A stretch of DNA of 64,000 nucleotides from Paraburkholderia sp. IMGN_8 (GTDB lineage: Bacteria; Pseudomonadota; Gammaproteobacteria; Burkholderiales; Burkholderiaceae): the NCBI RefSeq assembly GCF_038050405.1, contig NZ_CP150900.1:1240001-1304000 (forward strand). Direction: 5' to 3'. Below, piece after piece: positions 1 to 8,570 of the stretch. Positions within the stretch are counted from its first letter, which is position 1. Each line of letters begins with the position of its first letter. The notes under the pieces are model-generated. The model saw only the letters and a list, made by a program, of their open reading frames with translations, had not been told where the DNA came from and did no database searches. A program made the position numbers and the translations under genes.

Positions 1-426
1 TGTGAAGGTCCGACCGGCCTCGCAATGGGGCCGGGAAACGATGCACTGATCGGGTGTGATCCGGACGAGGGCGGCAAGCAGACGACGTTGATCATCGACC
101 GTACGAATGGCAAAACCGTCGCCGAGTTGCCGTTTGGCGGCACCGACGAAGCCGTGTACGACCCGGTATCCAATCGCTACTTCCTCGCCGCCGGTCATCA
201 TTCGGCTGACAACGTCTCCCAGGTCGGAAGCAAGACGGCGAAGTTCGATCCGGCGCTCGGCATCATCGACGCCGCCACGCGCAGCATTGTCGCCATTGTC
301 CCTACGGCGATGGGCGCTCACTCGGTCGCGGTGGACGGTGAGTCTCATCACGTTTTCGTGCCACATGCACCGGGCCATTCGGAGCAATTCGCAGGCGCTG
401 GTGTAGCGGTATTCGCGACCCAGTAA
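1..426 (+). CDS. C-terminal part of a YVTN/YncE-like beta-propeller protein (5' truncated by window edge)
   Basis: The reading frame is open from the first base of the window, so only the last 141 codons are visible. The sequence shows repeated short beta-blade patterns: a line ending in a D-R-T-N-G-K turn, then GGTDEAVYDPVSNRYFLAAG, then IIDAATRSIVAIVPTAMGAHSVAVD and a similar last blade. This is typical of YncE/YVTN or SMP-30-type seven-bladed propellers, which are usually periplasmic. There is no catalytic signature in the visible part. Substrate and partners cannot be named. It ends 248 bp before the next gene, so it probably closes its own transcript. Confidence 0.6.
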   Translation, partial: CEGPTGLAMGPGNDALIGCDPDEGGKQTTLIIDRTNGKTVAELPFGGTDEAVYDPVSNRYFLAAGHHSADNVSQVGSKTAKFDPALGIIDAATRSIVAIVPTAMGAHSVAVDGESHHVFVPHAPGHSEQFAGAGVAVFATQ

Positions 427-485
427 CCGTCCCGGTCATTATTCGGCGCTTGTGATTCGCCGAAGGACCGTGCTGTTAGACGGTT

Positions 486-520
486 GTGCCCCAAGGCTTC
501 GTCAAGCGGTCCTGGGGCAC
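486..520. other. stem-loop after the beta-propeller gene
   Basis: GTGCCCCA and TGGGGCAC form a perfect 8-bp inverted repeat, extended inward by GG/CC pairing with one bulged A. No T-run follows on the plus strand, so it is at best a weak or factor-assisted terminator. The rest of the 427-674 gap shows nothing else recognisable. Confidence 0.3.
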
Positions 521-674
521 GTTCCTGTATCTCCTCGTCTGAAGCGGCGAGTGAGCCTCAAGAGTCGTCAATCAACGCCGAACCAATGCGCCGGCTGGCG
601 CGATTGCGTTCAGCGGCCGATAGAGCTTCGCTGCATCGCCATCCATCTACCCTAACTTTCAAAGAGACTCAATC

Positions 675-1001
675 ATGGTCCAATTTCGTGCAGTTTCAAC
701 TGCACTCGTCGTAACGCTTGGCTTGGTGCTTATTGAGGCACCTGTGGCGAAGGCTCAATCAGCGGGTGGGGATGCGTCCTCATCCATGGCCGCGTCAACG
801 CCAAAACAGATCGCCAAGGCCCAACGGAAGGCTCAGCGCAAGGCCGCGCGGGCAAAGAAGAACGCCGAGCTGAAGGCACTCGAGAAGAGCGGTTATAGAC
901 AGTCGGGCAATCAGGATAACTATCCGCAAAATCTTCTGGATGCGGAACGCAAAGCGGCCGCATCGAAACCGGCAACACCGGCGCCCGCTTCGGGTCAGTA
1001 A
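675..1001 (+). CDS. small secreted protein, DUF4148-like
   Basis: 108 residues. Residues 1-28 form a clear Sec signal peptide with a hydrophobic core and a V-A-K-A-Q cleavage region. The mature part is a Lys/Ala/Arg-rich helix (QIAKAQRKAQRKAARAKKNA), then ELKALEKSGYRQSGNQDNYP, which resembles the C-terminal LE..GY......YP...AE core of the small DUF4148 proteins common in Burkholderiales, and then an Ala/Pro-rich tail. Function is unknown for that family; an exported periplasmic role is inferred from the signal peptide. It stands alone between two gaps of about 175-250 bp. Confidence 0.6.
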   Translation: MVQFRAVSTALVVTLGLVLIEAPVAKAQSAGGDASSSMAASTPKQIAKAQRKAQRKAARAKKNAELKALEKSGYRQSGNQDNYPQNLLDAERKAAASKPATPAPASGQ

Positions 1002-1174
1002 CAAGCTCAACTTTTTGGGTGACGCCGAGGGTGACGTTCTCAGCGAAAAGGCCGGTCGAAAATTATCGGACTTGTTGGTAAGCGCGTGATCTTTCTGGTT
1101 ATAGCAAATCGCTCGACACAACATAAGCTTCATCCATCGAGTCCTGCGCGAAGTGTCATGAAGAGGAGACTAGC

Positions 1175-1738
1175 TTGAGAGTGTGTCGTTTTGCTCCGTC
1201 AATCAGGGCTGTATTGGCCACCTTGCTTGGTTCGGCCTGCCTTGTTTTCCTGAGCGACGTTCGTGCCGCCGACGCCACGCAGTCGCAACAGGCAGCAGCC
1301 CCGGTTGCGAGCTATTCGCTGAGCATCAGGCAGGCGACGAAGCTCGTCGAGATCGCCACGGCGAGCGCGCAGAGCCGCCATCTCGCGATGAGCTTCGCCG
1401 TGCTCGACCCAGGAGGTCACCTCATCATGGCTGTGCGCATGGACGGTGCACCCTTTGTCAGCATTGATTTCGCCCGCGGAAAAGCCTTCGCTTCCGTTGC
1501 GCTCGGCGGCCAGTCCGGTGCAACACTGGAGCAACGCTTCAAGGACGATCCTTCGGAGTACAGCAATGTTTCAGGCGCAGGTTATTTCGCGCCGTTTCTC
1601 CCGGCACGAGGCGTGTTTCCTGTCTTTGTCGATGGGCACCTGCTAGGTGCTGTCGGTGCGAGTGGTGCACCTTCGGAGATTGATGACCAGGTGGTCAAGG
1701 GTGCAATTGAAGCAATCGGTGCAACGACCGTGCGATGA
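1175..1738 (+). CDS. secreted GlcG/HbpS-family (DUF336) protein
   Basis: 187 residues starting at TTG, preceded by a good AGGAG site about ten bases upstream. Residues 1-32 are a Sec signal peptide ending near V-R-A-A-D. The rest carries the GlcG/HbpS fold signatures: an early LSIRQATKLVEIATASA helix, VLDPGGHLIMAVRMDGAP, the FARGKAFASVALG segment, and the GVFPVFVDGHLLGAVGASGA glycine-rich end. Family members bind haem or small ligands, but most are uncharacterised and often sit beside catabolic genes. The next gene starts just downstream, so this is likely the first cistron of the catabolic operon. The biochemical role is unknown. Confidence 0.75.
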   Translation: MRVCRFAPSIRAVLATLLGSACLVFLSDVRAADATQSQQAAAPVASYSLSIRQATKLVEIATASAQSRHLAMSFAVLDPGGHLIMAVRMDGAPFVSIDFARGKAFASVALGGQSGATLEQRFKDDPSEYSNVSGAGYFAPFLPARGVFPVFVDGHLLGAVGASGAPSEIDDQVVKGAIEAIGATTVR

Positions 1739-1776
1739 CACGTCGTGTCCTATCGAAACATATTGGGAAGATTTTC

Positions 1777-2979
1777 ATGAAACGCGAAACAGAACACCGC
1801 GATGCAGTCAGCGCGACAAGCGCCGCAGACGACAGGCGTGCCACGACACTCGACGCCACCGACGCTTGCCGGCGATCTATCCTGAAACTCGGCTTCGGCG
1901 CGTTTGCCGCGGGCGCTTTAGGACTGTCGGGGAGCGCTCGCGCGCAAAGCGGCACGTCGCAAGGAGCGGCTGTTGCGGCGGCCGCGCGCGAAGGACAGAC
2001 CATCAAACTGGTGCCGTCGCTCGACACGGTCAAGGTCGGGCAGATCGACCCCGGTGCGCCGACGGCGGTCACGATCAGGTCGGGAGATACCGTCTGGTAC
2101 GACGGCACATGGACCAATTGGGGCAATGAGGCGAAGTACGGGCTGACCTTCAAGGAGCGCGAGCCGATCCGCAAGAAGTACCCGAACGGTCCCTTCTCGC
2201 TGATCGGACCCGTTTCGATCATCGGTGCCGAAGCAGGCGATCTGGTCGAATGCCGTATGTTGAAGATGCGGCCGATCGACTGGGGCTGGAACTCCGCGCC
2301 GCCCGGCGTCGGCGCATTGCCGCACGATTTCAAGCCCTACCTCCGATATCTGAAATTCGACAAGGAGAGGACGGCTGCGGCGTATGTGCCCGGCGTCAAT
2401 ATTCCACTCAGGCCATTCCAGGCGTATATCGCCGCGCAGCCGACCGGCGACAAACCCATCAGCGCGAATCTGGCCGGCAATTACGGCGGCAATCTGGATT
2501 GTGCCGTGCTTGGTGTGGACACGTCGATCTTCCTGCCTGTACAGGTCAGTGGCGCCCGCGTGTGGACCGGCGGCTCCATGGGGGCATCGGGTGAAGGAAA
2601 CGTCGATCAGACCTCGATTGAGACGGCTTTTGAAGAGATGCGCATCCAGTACATCCTCCATAAGGGCGCTGCCCTGAGTGTGCCGATGGCAGAGACGCCC
2701 GACCACTGGATCGGTTTCGGGTTTTCTGACTCCCTGGAGAACTCACTGGTTGCCTGCTTGCGGCAGATGATCGGCTGGCTGTCCGCCGCGACCGGCATTG
2801 CGCCGGAAGATTGCTACGGAATCTATAGCGTTGCCGGTAGCTTCCGCGTGACGCAATACGCCAATCAGACCGGCACGGTCTACTCGACCATCCCGCCGAA
2901 GGGTATTCACTGCATGCTTCCCAAGCGCATTTTTTCCCCTGCGCTGGAAGAACGCATCGCAACGTCCATACGGGCTTGA
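1777..2979 (+). CDS. Tat-exported acetamidase/formamidase family protein
   Basis: 400 residues from the ATG at 1777, which has a GGAAG site 8 bp upstream; an earlier in-frame ATG at 1735 overlaps the previous stop (ATGA) and would add 14 residues. The N-terminus has a twin-arginine signal: R-R-S-I-L-K at about residues 32-37, a hydrophobic stretch to about 52, then S-A-R-A before Q. The body matches the FmdA/AmdA fold: GDTVWYDGTWTNWGN, GPVSIIGAEAGDLVE, NYGGNLDCAVLGVDTSIFLP and GASGEGNVDQTSIETAFEE. Characterised relatives hydrolyse formamide or short amides in the cytoplasm, so export is unusual. The substrate is unknown; the neighbouring importer and FAH hydrolase suggest an organic amide. 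Confidence 0.75.
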   Translation: MKRETEHRDAVSATSAADDRRATTLDATDACRRSILKLGFGAFAAGALGLSGSARAQSGTSQGAAVAAAAREGQTIKLVPSLDTVKVGQIDPGAPTAVTIRSGDTVWYDGTWTNWGNEAKYGLTFKEREPIRKKYPNGPFSLIGPVSIIGAEAGDLVECRMLKMRPIDWGWNSAPPGVGALPHDFKPYLRYLKFDKERTAAAYVPGVNIPLRPFQAYIAAQPTGDKPISANLAGNYGGNLDCAVLGVDTSIFLPVQVSGARVWTGGSMGASGEGNVDQTSIETAFEEMRIQYILHKGAALSVPMAETPDHWIGFGFSDSLENSLVACLRQMIGWLSAATGIAPEDCYGIYSVAGSFRVTQYANQTGTVYSTIPPKGIHCMLPKRIFSPALEERIATSIRA

Positions 2980-3080
2980 ACCCATGGTGGTGCGTCAGTT
3001 CAACAGGCGTTCGCCAATGCCTGGCTACAGCACTCCGGCTGGGCCGCGTGGCCGTGCAGATGTTGCAAGGAGATGATTCG

Positions 3081-4370
3081 ATGAATGTGAAAGACCCGAA
3101 ACCGTCTATGGAAGGCGGCCTGGCCGAAACACGCCGCGCAGGTCCGCTACTGGCCCTGCTGGTGTGTTTTCTCGTGATCGTCCTCGATGGATTCAACACG
3201 ACGTCGATCTCCTTTGTCGTGCCAAAGCTCGCTCATGAATGGCACCTGGCGCCGGCGCTGTTCACCACCGTTTTCGTGGCGACGAACATCGGCGCGGCGC
3301 TTGGCTTCATGGCATCCGGTCCATTGGCTCAACGTTTCGGACACCGTTATATTGGTGTCGCAAGCGTCGTGCTGTTCGCCGGAAGCACGTTGCTGACGAT
3401 GTATGCGGACAATATTGCCGGCTTGTCCATCATGCGCCTTGCGGCGGCCATCGGCTTGGGCGGGGCGCTGCCGATCGCCATTACGGCGTCGGCGGGCATC
3501 ATTGGAGCGAAACATAAGGTGGCGGCATCCCTGCTCATTACGACCGGGATGTCAGTTGGTGCGGTTACGGGCGGTGTGGCCGGCGGCCCCCTGATGGGTC
3601 ACTTCGGCTGGCAATCGATCTTTCTGACCGGCGGTGTCCTTCCTTTCCTGCTGGTTCCCGCATTTTTTCGCATCCTCCCGGCTCGCGGCCCGGAGAAAAT
3701 CGATGCCGCCGCCGTGCGTGTGACGAACCCGCTCAAGGCCCTGTTCGAAAATGGTCTCGGAGCCTACACGTGCCTGCTCTGGCTGTTTTCATTTCTGATC
3801 TTTATGGACGTCTATGCACTGCTCTTCTGGGTGCCGACGCTGCTGGTGGATTTCGGCTTCTCACCGGATCATGCGTCGGTCGGCATGGCGGCCTTCAGTA
3901 TCGGTGGCCTGAGCGGCAACATCCTGATGACGGCGGCTGTCGCGATGATGACGCTCGCCGGCAGGCTCAGGGTGAAGTCGGCTCTGGTTCTGGGATTGGT
4001 GCTGGTGATGAGCAGTATTGCCGGCCTTAGCCAGATGGCCGTGTCTTCGGGCCTCGTTCTGTTGCTCATCGGCGTGATCGGCGCCGGTCTGGTCAACGGC
4101 ATCATGGGTCAGACCGCGCTCGCTGTGGCTTTTTATCCTCCGGAGATACGCGCGACCGGTGTCGGCTGGGGGCATGCGATAGGGCGGGTCGGTTCCTTTG
4201 TGGGGCCGGCGATCGGGGGCGGGCTGCTGTCGCTCGGCTGGCCCGTACGCGATATCGTCCTCACCTCCGTGCTGCCCGCAGGTGCTGCGATTCTCGCGCT
4301 CGCCGCCCTGTCGTTGGTCGGTCGCAGAACGGCTCAAAAATTTCCCGCGGAAGCCGTGGTGGAGAACTGA
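3081..4370 (+). CDS. MFS transporter, aromatic acid:H+ symporter (AAHS) type
   Basis: 429 residues. The ATG at 3081 is chosen because AAGGAG lies 9 bp upstream; an upstream start at 2976 would add a non-membrane leader. Twelve hydrophobic segments are visible. The first helix contains VIVLDGFNTTSISFVVPKLA, the DGF/D signature of AAHS importers such as PcaK or BenK, where the Asp is needed for proton coupling. The loop ASGPLAQRFGHRYIG corresponds to the MFS motif A between helices 2 and 3, and GPLMGHFGWQSIF follows helix 5. It probably imports the acidic substrate of the surrounding catabolic block. It follows the amidase gene by about 100 bp in the same direction. Confidence 0.8.
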   Translation: MNVKDPKPSMEGGLAETRRAGPLLALLVCFLVIVLDGFNTTSISFVVPKLAHEWHLAPALFTTVFVATNIGAALGFMASGPLAQRFGHRYIGVASVVLFAGSTLLTMYADNIAGLSIMRLAAAIGLGGALPIAITASAGIIGAKHKVAASLLITTGMSVGAVTGGVAGGPLMGHFGWQSIFLTGGVLPFLLVPAFFRILPARGPEKIDAAAVRVTNPLKALFENGLGAYTCLLWLFSFLIFMDVYALLFWVPTLLVDFGFSPDHASVGMAAFSIGGLSGNILMTAAVAMMTLAGRLRVKSALVLGLVLVMSSIAGLSQMAVSSGLVLLLIGVIGAGLVNGIMGQTALAVAFYPPEIRATGVGWGHAIGRVGSFVGPAIGGGLLSLGWPVRDIVLTSVLPAGAAILALAALSLVGRRTAQKFPAEAVVEN

Positions 4371-4483
4371 GACTCGCCAGGTCATTTACCGCTCCATGAC
4401 AAGCCAGCGATTGGGCTCGCAAACGGGGCTGCCTCCGAACTTCAAATCCAGCTTTTTACTCCAACGCGAAAATACCCTCGATC

Positions 4484-5443
4484 ATGAAGATTATTGCTTA
4501 CGCCGAAACCGGCCGCACCGCACTGGGAATCGTCACTAGCGCGACGCACTTCCTCGCCGTCTCCGATATTGCTCCGGACCTTCCATCCAGCCTCATTTCA
4601 ATCCTGGAGCAGGAGGATGGGCTGATGCGGCTGCGGCGCGCGGCAGAAGGGCGACAAGGAGACCGGGCTCTGGCTGATGTCGCACTCAAGCCCTTCCTGG
4701 ACCGCCCGAACGCTCTCTGGGCACTGGCGCTAAACTTCAAGAGCCACATCGCGGAGACTGGACTTCAGACGTCCAGTGAGTTTCCACACCTGTTCATGCG
4801 CACAGCTGCGTCCTATGTCGGCGCGGGCGAGCCAATTCTGGCGCCGCCGGAATCCGTTGCACGTGCGTTCGACTACGAGGGCGAATTGGGCGTCGTCATC
4901 GGCACGCCGGGGCGTTATATTCCGGTGGAGCGAGCGTTGGAGCATGTGGCGGGTTACACCTGTCTCAACGAAGGATCGGTTCGTGAGTTCCAGATGCACA
5001 ATCGTCAATTCGGCCTCGGCAAGAACTTCGAAGCATCCGGGTCCTATGGACCATGGTTGATGACCAGCGACGAGTTTGGCGATCCAGCGAAGCACACTGT
5101 CATGACTCGCATCAATGGTGTCGTCCGTCAGCGCGCGCCATTGGACGACATGTTGTTGGGCGTTGCGCAAGTGATCAGCTATCTGAGTCAAGGTTATCGT
5201 TTGCGCTCAGGGGACCTCATTGCAATGGGAACGCCGGGCGCGTTGAAGCCTCAGCCGGATGACGTCGAGGGTCGCGATCTCTCGCGTCAATACGGTCCGT
5301 TTCCGACGCCGGGCCTGGTTCATATGCGGCCGGGAGACTGGGTCGAGGTCGAAATCGACGGACTGGGTGTGCTTCGCAATCCAGTTGTCGCCGACACGTC
5401 TCTCAGTGAGAGTGGCCACGCAGCGCGGAGGTCCGCGGCCTGA
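4484..5443 (+). CDS. fumarylacetoacetate hydrolase (FAH) family protein
   Basis: 319 residues. The FAH fold shows as LNFKSHIAETG at residues 83-93, DYEGELGVVIG at 130-140 (the two Glu are metal ligands in this family), GKNFEASGSYGPWLMT, and RSGDLIAMGTPGAL, ending with a short MRPGDWVEVEIDGLGVLRNP strand. Family reactions include C-C bond hydrolysis, 2-keto-4-pentenoate hydration and decarboxylation of keto acids, with Mg2+ or Mn2+. Which one applies here cannot be read from sequence. It is the last gene of the rightward block, 113 bp after the transporter, and converges on the AraC gene. Confidence 0.8.
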   Translation: MKIIAYAETGRTALGIVTSATHFLAVSDIAPDLPSSLISILEQEDGLMRLRRAAEGRQGDRALADVALKPFLDRPNALWALALNFKSHIAETGLQTSSEFPHLFMRTAASYVGAGEPILAPPESVARAFDYEGELGVVIGTPGRYIPVERALEHVAGYTCLNEGSVREFQMHNRQFGLGKNFEASGSYGPWLMTSDEFGDPAKHTVMTRINGVVRQRAPLDDMLLGVAQVISYLSQGYRLRSGDLIAMGTPGALKPQPDDVEGRDLSRQYGPFPTPGLVHMRPGDWVEVEIDGLGVLRNPVVADTSLSESGHAARRSAA

Positions 5444-5532
5444 TTCCGTTCTTCCGCCCGCGCGCAGCGATCTGTGCTCATCGCGGATCGCAGATTCAAG
5501 GGTGACGGCGAGGAGGACGGTCTCTTGACCGC

Positions 5533-6399
5533 TCAGCCTCGCTGATTGTCCAGCGTAACCGAATGCCTGCGAAATTCACTGGGTGGCACACCCATGTGTT
5601 GCGCGAAAAAACGTGTGAAATGGCTGTGTTCTTCGAACCCCAACTCCTCGGCAACATCGGCAAGCGGTTTGTCGCCGGCCCCGAGCAACTGGATCGCACG
5701 CGACATACGGACCCAATCGATGTAGTGCTGCGGCGAAATGCCCATGCATAGGCGAAATTGCTGGAAAAATCTCGACCTGGATAGACCGACCTGAGCGGCC
5801 ACCTGGCCGACGGTGGGATTCGTTGCCGACGCATGCTTGATGAAATCCACCGCTTTGCGGATGCGAAAGTCGATCGGTCTGCCTGACGAGATGATCCCCG
5901 CCGTCAGCGCAGGATCGGCAAAGTCTCGACCGAGTGCGGTGACCAGATCCACAAGAATGTGCACGCAACCGTCGTCCTGCGCGACCAGGTGGTTGGTGAT
6001 CGCCGCGGCGATGCGATCCACGTGATGCCGCACGTCCGGTGTGACGACGACCTCAGCTTTAGGAAAGATGCTCGCCGTCCCGCTCTCAGCAAGTTTCAAT
6101 TGCTGACGCAGCCAAGGTGCTTCGATGACGAGCGAGAGGATCAGGGACGGCTCGTCGTCACTGCTGCTTTTCGAGTGTTCGACCCAGGGGTTCAGACAGA
6201 TGGCCCGCTCGGTTGTGAGCGCGCAATCGTCTGTACCGATGCGGAAATTGCAATTGCTTCCGCCAAGCTTGAAAAGGAACTGGTATTGGGAGTGCGCGTG
6301 AGCGACAAGCGGACGGCTTATGAAGTTCACCGTGGCTCGCCCGAAACTTCCTTGCAGAATCCAGACAGGCTTGTCTCCATCAATTGGTACTGTCGTCAT
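5533..6399 (-). CDS. AraC family transcriptional regulator
   Basis: 288 residues from the ATG at 6399, which has AGGAGA about 12 bp upstream; an in-frame start at 6534 would add 45 residues without obvious homology. The N-terminal half looks like a cupin-type sensing domain (PLVAHAHSQYQFLFKLGG, AICLNPWVEH). The C-terminal hundred residues hold two helix-turn-helix units: TVGQVAAQVGLSRSRFFQQF and PLADVAEELGFEEHSHFTRF, followed by the GVPPSEFRR end typical of AraC/XylS proteins. It faces the FAH gene tail-to-tail and is divergent from the downstream hydrolase, so it is the likely regulator of the catabolic block. Confidence 0.85.
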   Translation of the reverse strand: MTTVPIDGDKPVWILQGSFGRATVNFISRPLVAHAHSQYQFLFKLGGSNCNFRIGTDDCALTTERAICLNPWVEHSKSSSDDEPSLILSLVIEAPWLRQQLKLAESGTASIFPKAEVVVTPDVRHHVDRIAAAITNHLVAQDDGCVHILVDLVTALGRDFADPALTAGIISSGRPIDFRIRKAVDFIKHASATNPTVGQVAAQVGLSRSRFFQQFRLCMGISPQHYIDWVRMSRAIQLLGAGDKPLADVAEELGFEEHSHFTRFFAQHMGVPPSEFRRHSVTLDNQRG

Positions 6400-6873
6400 A
6401 CCCAAAAAATTTCTCCTCGTGGAACGAGGCGGTGCATACGCCTTGCCGGGGTTCCATGAATACAAAAAAGACGCTTCGGTAAGCGGCGAGATCTTGCGGA
6501 AAGCCATTCGATTGGCAATTCTCCTAGGCCTCACTTAATCAAAAGTAAGGAGTGCAGTCAATGGGTATAAACGTGTTCTGACATGATGGGTATCCGATCG
6601 CGTTGTTACGCGCGTGACCGTGATGAGATGCGTATGGACGGGCAGTCGCGTGTGTACACGCTCAACGTGGATGTCTCAGTCGTCTATCACTGCATAGCGT
6701 CGTTCACGCAACGAATTCTGGACGATTTGACAAGCAATCGGCTGTTTCGGTCAGGTGTTCCAGCAGCGCTCGGCATATATTGAAGCTACCGTGATGTGTG
6801 AGAGAGATTCCATCGCACCGGGGAAGACGGACTCGCACGAAATTCATTGTGTTATTCGAAAGTAGGGATAGGC
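6400..6873. promoter_or_regulatory. divergent control region between the araC-type gene and the alpha/beta hydrolase
   Basis: 474 bp without a convincing gene. It must contain the start signals of both flanking genes. Short open frames here (for example 6583-6783) have no ribosome site or family signature. A loose dyad, CACTT-N6-AAGT, lies near 6531-6547. No clear -35/-10 pair was found. Confidence 0.35.
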
Positions 6874-7662
6874 ATGCCGTTTTTTGAACGAGAAGGGATA
6901 CGTTTCGCCTACGATGAATTCGGTCCTTCTGGGGCGCCTGTCGTTGTTTTCAGTCATGGCTTCCTGATGGACGGCGACATGTTCCAGCCGAACGTTGTTG
7001 AACTCCGGAATGAGTTCCGTTGTGTCGTATGGGATCAGCGCGGTTTTGGCGCGACTGGGACCACCACCCGGGCGTTCAGCTACTGGGACTCCGCGAAGGA
7101 TCTCATCGCTTTGCTCGACCATCTGGAGGTTGCCTCGGCATCGCTTGTCGGCATGTCCCAGGGCGGATTTATATCGATGCGTGCGGCGTTACTGGAGCCG
7201 GATCGTTTTCGGGCGCTCGTTCTGATATCGACAAGAAGCGATGTCGACTCCGAGCAGGTCCGGCAGTCTTTTGAAGAGCTGAAGGCGGAGTGGGCGCGCA
7301 ATGGCGCCAGAAATGTGGCGGAGAATCTGTCGGTGTTTCTGTTTGGTCCGGAGTACGCGGCATCCGCATGGATTCGCAAATGGATGAACGCTAGCGCCGA
7401 ACACTTCGAACACGCTGTGAATGCCCTTGTTTCGAGAGACGATATCACGCCGCGCCTTGGCGAGATTACGCATACGTCGATCGTGTTTCACGGACGCGAC
7501 GACGTCGCCATCAGCCCTGGCTGTGCGCAGGCGTTGGCCGCTGCGTTGCCGAACTGCAAAGAGCTTGTGCTGGTCGACAAGGCGGGGCACACGCCGAACT
7601 TGACGCATGCCGAAATTGTGAACCCGCCTTTACGGGATTTCCTGCTTCGCTATGCGCGGTAG
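6874..7662 (+). CDS. alpha/beta hydrolase
   Basis: 262 residues from the ATG at 6874; a TTG at 6847 would add nine residues. VVVFSHGFLMDG supplies the oxyanion HG motif, GMSQGG at about residues 96-101 is the nucleophile elbow with the catalytic Ser, FHGRDDVAISPGCA carries the late acid, and DKAGHTPNL carries the catalytic His. The arrangement and length match 3-oxoadipate enol-lactonase and other small ester, lactone or C-C hydrolases. Its position beside the AraC regulator suggests it belongs to the catabolic block, but it is transcribed from its own promoter. The substrate is unknown. Confidence 0.8.
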   Translation: MPFFEREGIRFAYDEFGPSGAPVVVFSHGFLMDGDMFQPNVVELRNEFRCVVWDQRGFGATGTTTRAFSYWDSAKDLIALLDHLEVASASLVGMSQGGFISMRAALLEPDRFRALVLISTRSDVDSEQVRQSFEELKAEWARNGARNVAENLSVFLFGPEYAASAWIRKWMNASAEHFEHAVNALVSRDDITPRLGEITHTSIVFHGRDDVAISPGCAQALAAALPNCKELVLVDKAGHTPNLTHAEIVNPPLRDFLLRYAR

Positions 7663-7751
7663 GCGGGGCGCGCAGTCCTGATCGGAGCGCACGTTCGTTG
7701 CGCTACCCGTACGCCGATGGCGATATGACGACCCTGCGGCTTGCGGTGATC

Positions 7752-7955
7752 TTATTTGCTGTCCGTTGTTGTTTGCTGGTTGTCTTGTGGCTTAGCAGCC
7801 GATGTTGACTGATCCGTGCTTGTTTGGGTTTTGCCGGGCGGTTGATAGCGGGTGTGTTCGTGGTCGTGATTCACGTGCATATGTTCACTGGCGAAGGCCG
7901 GAGCGAGGAAGAGTGCACTCAAAGCGACGACTGTGGAAAGCGCGGTGACTTTCAT
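7752..7955 (-). CDS. small secreted histidine-rich protein
   Basis: 67 residues from the ATG at 7955, which has GGAGG 7 bp upstream; an upstream frame start at 8015 lacks this. Residues 1-22 form a Sec signal peptide ending A-F-A-S. The mature N-terminus is rich in His and acid (EHMHVNHDHEH), a pattern that could bind Zn, Cu or Ni, followed by a Thr/Ser/Gln-rich tail. No named family is recognised. Metal binding is inference from composition only. It lies between the hydrolase gene (convergent) and repeat copy A. Confidence 0.6.
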   Translation of the reverse strand: MKVTALSTVVALSALFLAPAFASEHMHVNHDHEHTRYQPPGKTQTSTDQSTSAAKPQDNQQTTTDSK

Positions 7956-8159
7956 GATGAACCTCCCTGCTTGAATTGAAGAGCGCGTATTTAACGCTAT
8001 ACGCATTTTATTCACAGCAAGAGGTAGTGAAAACCCTTGATTGGCTTGATTTAAAAGGTTGAACCGGGGTCTTTCGTTTCGCGGCCAGGAAGTTTGGCCA
8101 TGTCATGATTGGTCGCGACTGGGCAATGGATTACCCAGATCAATCCGCGATGGCGAGCG

Positions 8160-8570
8160 TGTGGAGGCGACCCCCACCGCACGTGAGCGAAGCCCCCTGG
8201 TTTCCCATGCAGACCCATCCGCGACGCACGCAGTGCGGAGTGGAAAGAATGATGCAGGAAGAGCGTATCCGCGCCCGGTGTTGAGAAGTACCGTTCGGCG
8301 CGCGTAGCGCCGCCGGAAGGATGACTGCCTTGTCACTCACGCTGAATGTGCGAGAACACCGATTCCAGATGCTCCACTGCCTCCTCCAAGCCAGGGGACC
8401 CGCTTAAGAATTAGCGGTGTGAAGCCGCTTTCTTTGCTTACTTTCTTTGCGGCGGCAAAGAAAGTAAGTGCCTGCCCCGCACAGGGGCGACGCTAATAGA
8501 CCACTAAGAAAACAAGGAAAGGCCAACGCCGTAGGCACACAACCAGAACCGCCGGGACGGCAAAAAAACC
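8160..8570. repeat. palindromic element copy A (half element: partial core plus right arm)
   Basis: From about 8285 to 8498 this is a right arm of the 215-bp type (214 bp here), with the perfect hairpin CTTACTTTCTTTGC-GGCG-GCAAAGAAAGTAAG at 8437-8468 and the end CAGGGGCGACGCTAATA. To the left, about 125 bp match the core in the orientation found in copy D, with more substitutions than the other copies. The left arm is missing. To the right the outer arm runs through GACCACTAAGAA and ends at GGCAAAAAAACC, flush with the iolB stop. Together with 7956-8159, where nothing else was seen, this fills the 614-bp gap. Confidence 0.85.

Noticed and set aside
6583..6783. 66-codon frame in the araC-hydrolase gap
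   Set aside because: No ribosome site, no codon bias, Arg/Cys-rich random composition.
8400..8500. Hairpins of the repeat read as a rho-independent terminator of iolB
   Set aside because: The same hairpins occur in all copies, including between divergent genes, and no T-run follows, so terminator function is not their common role.
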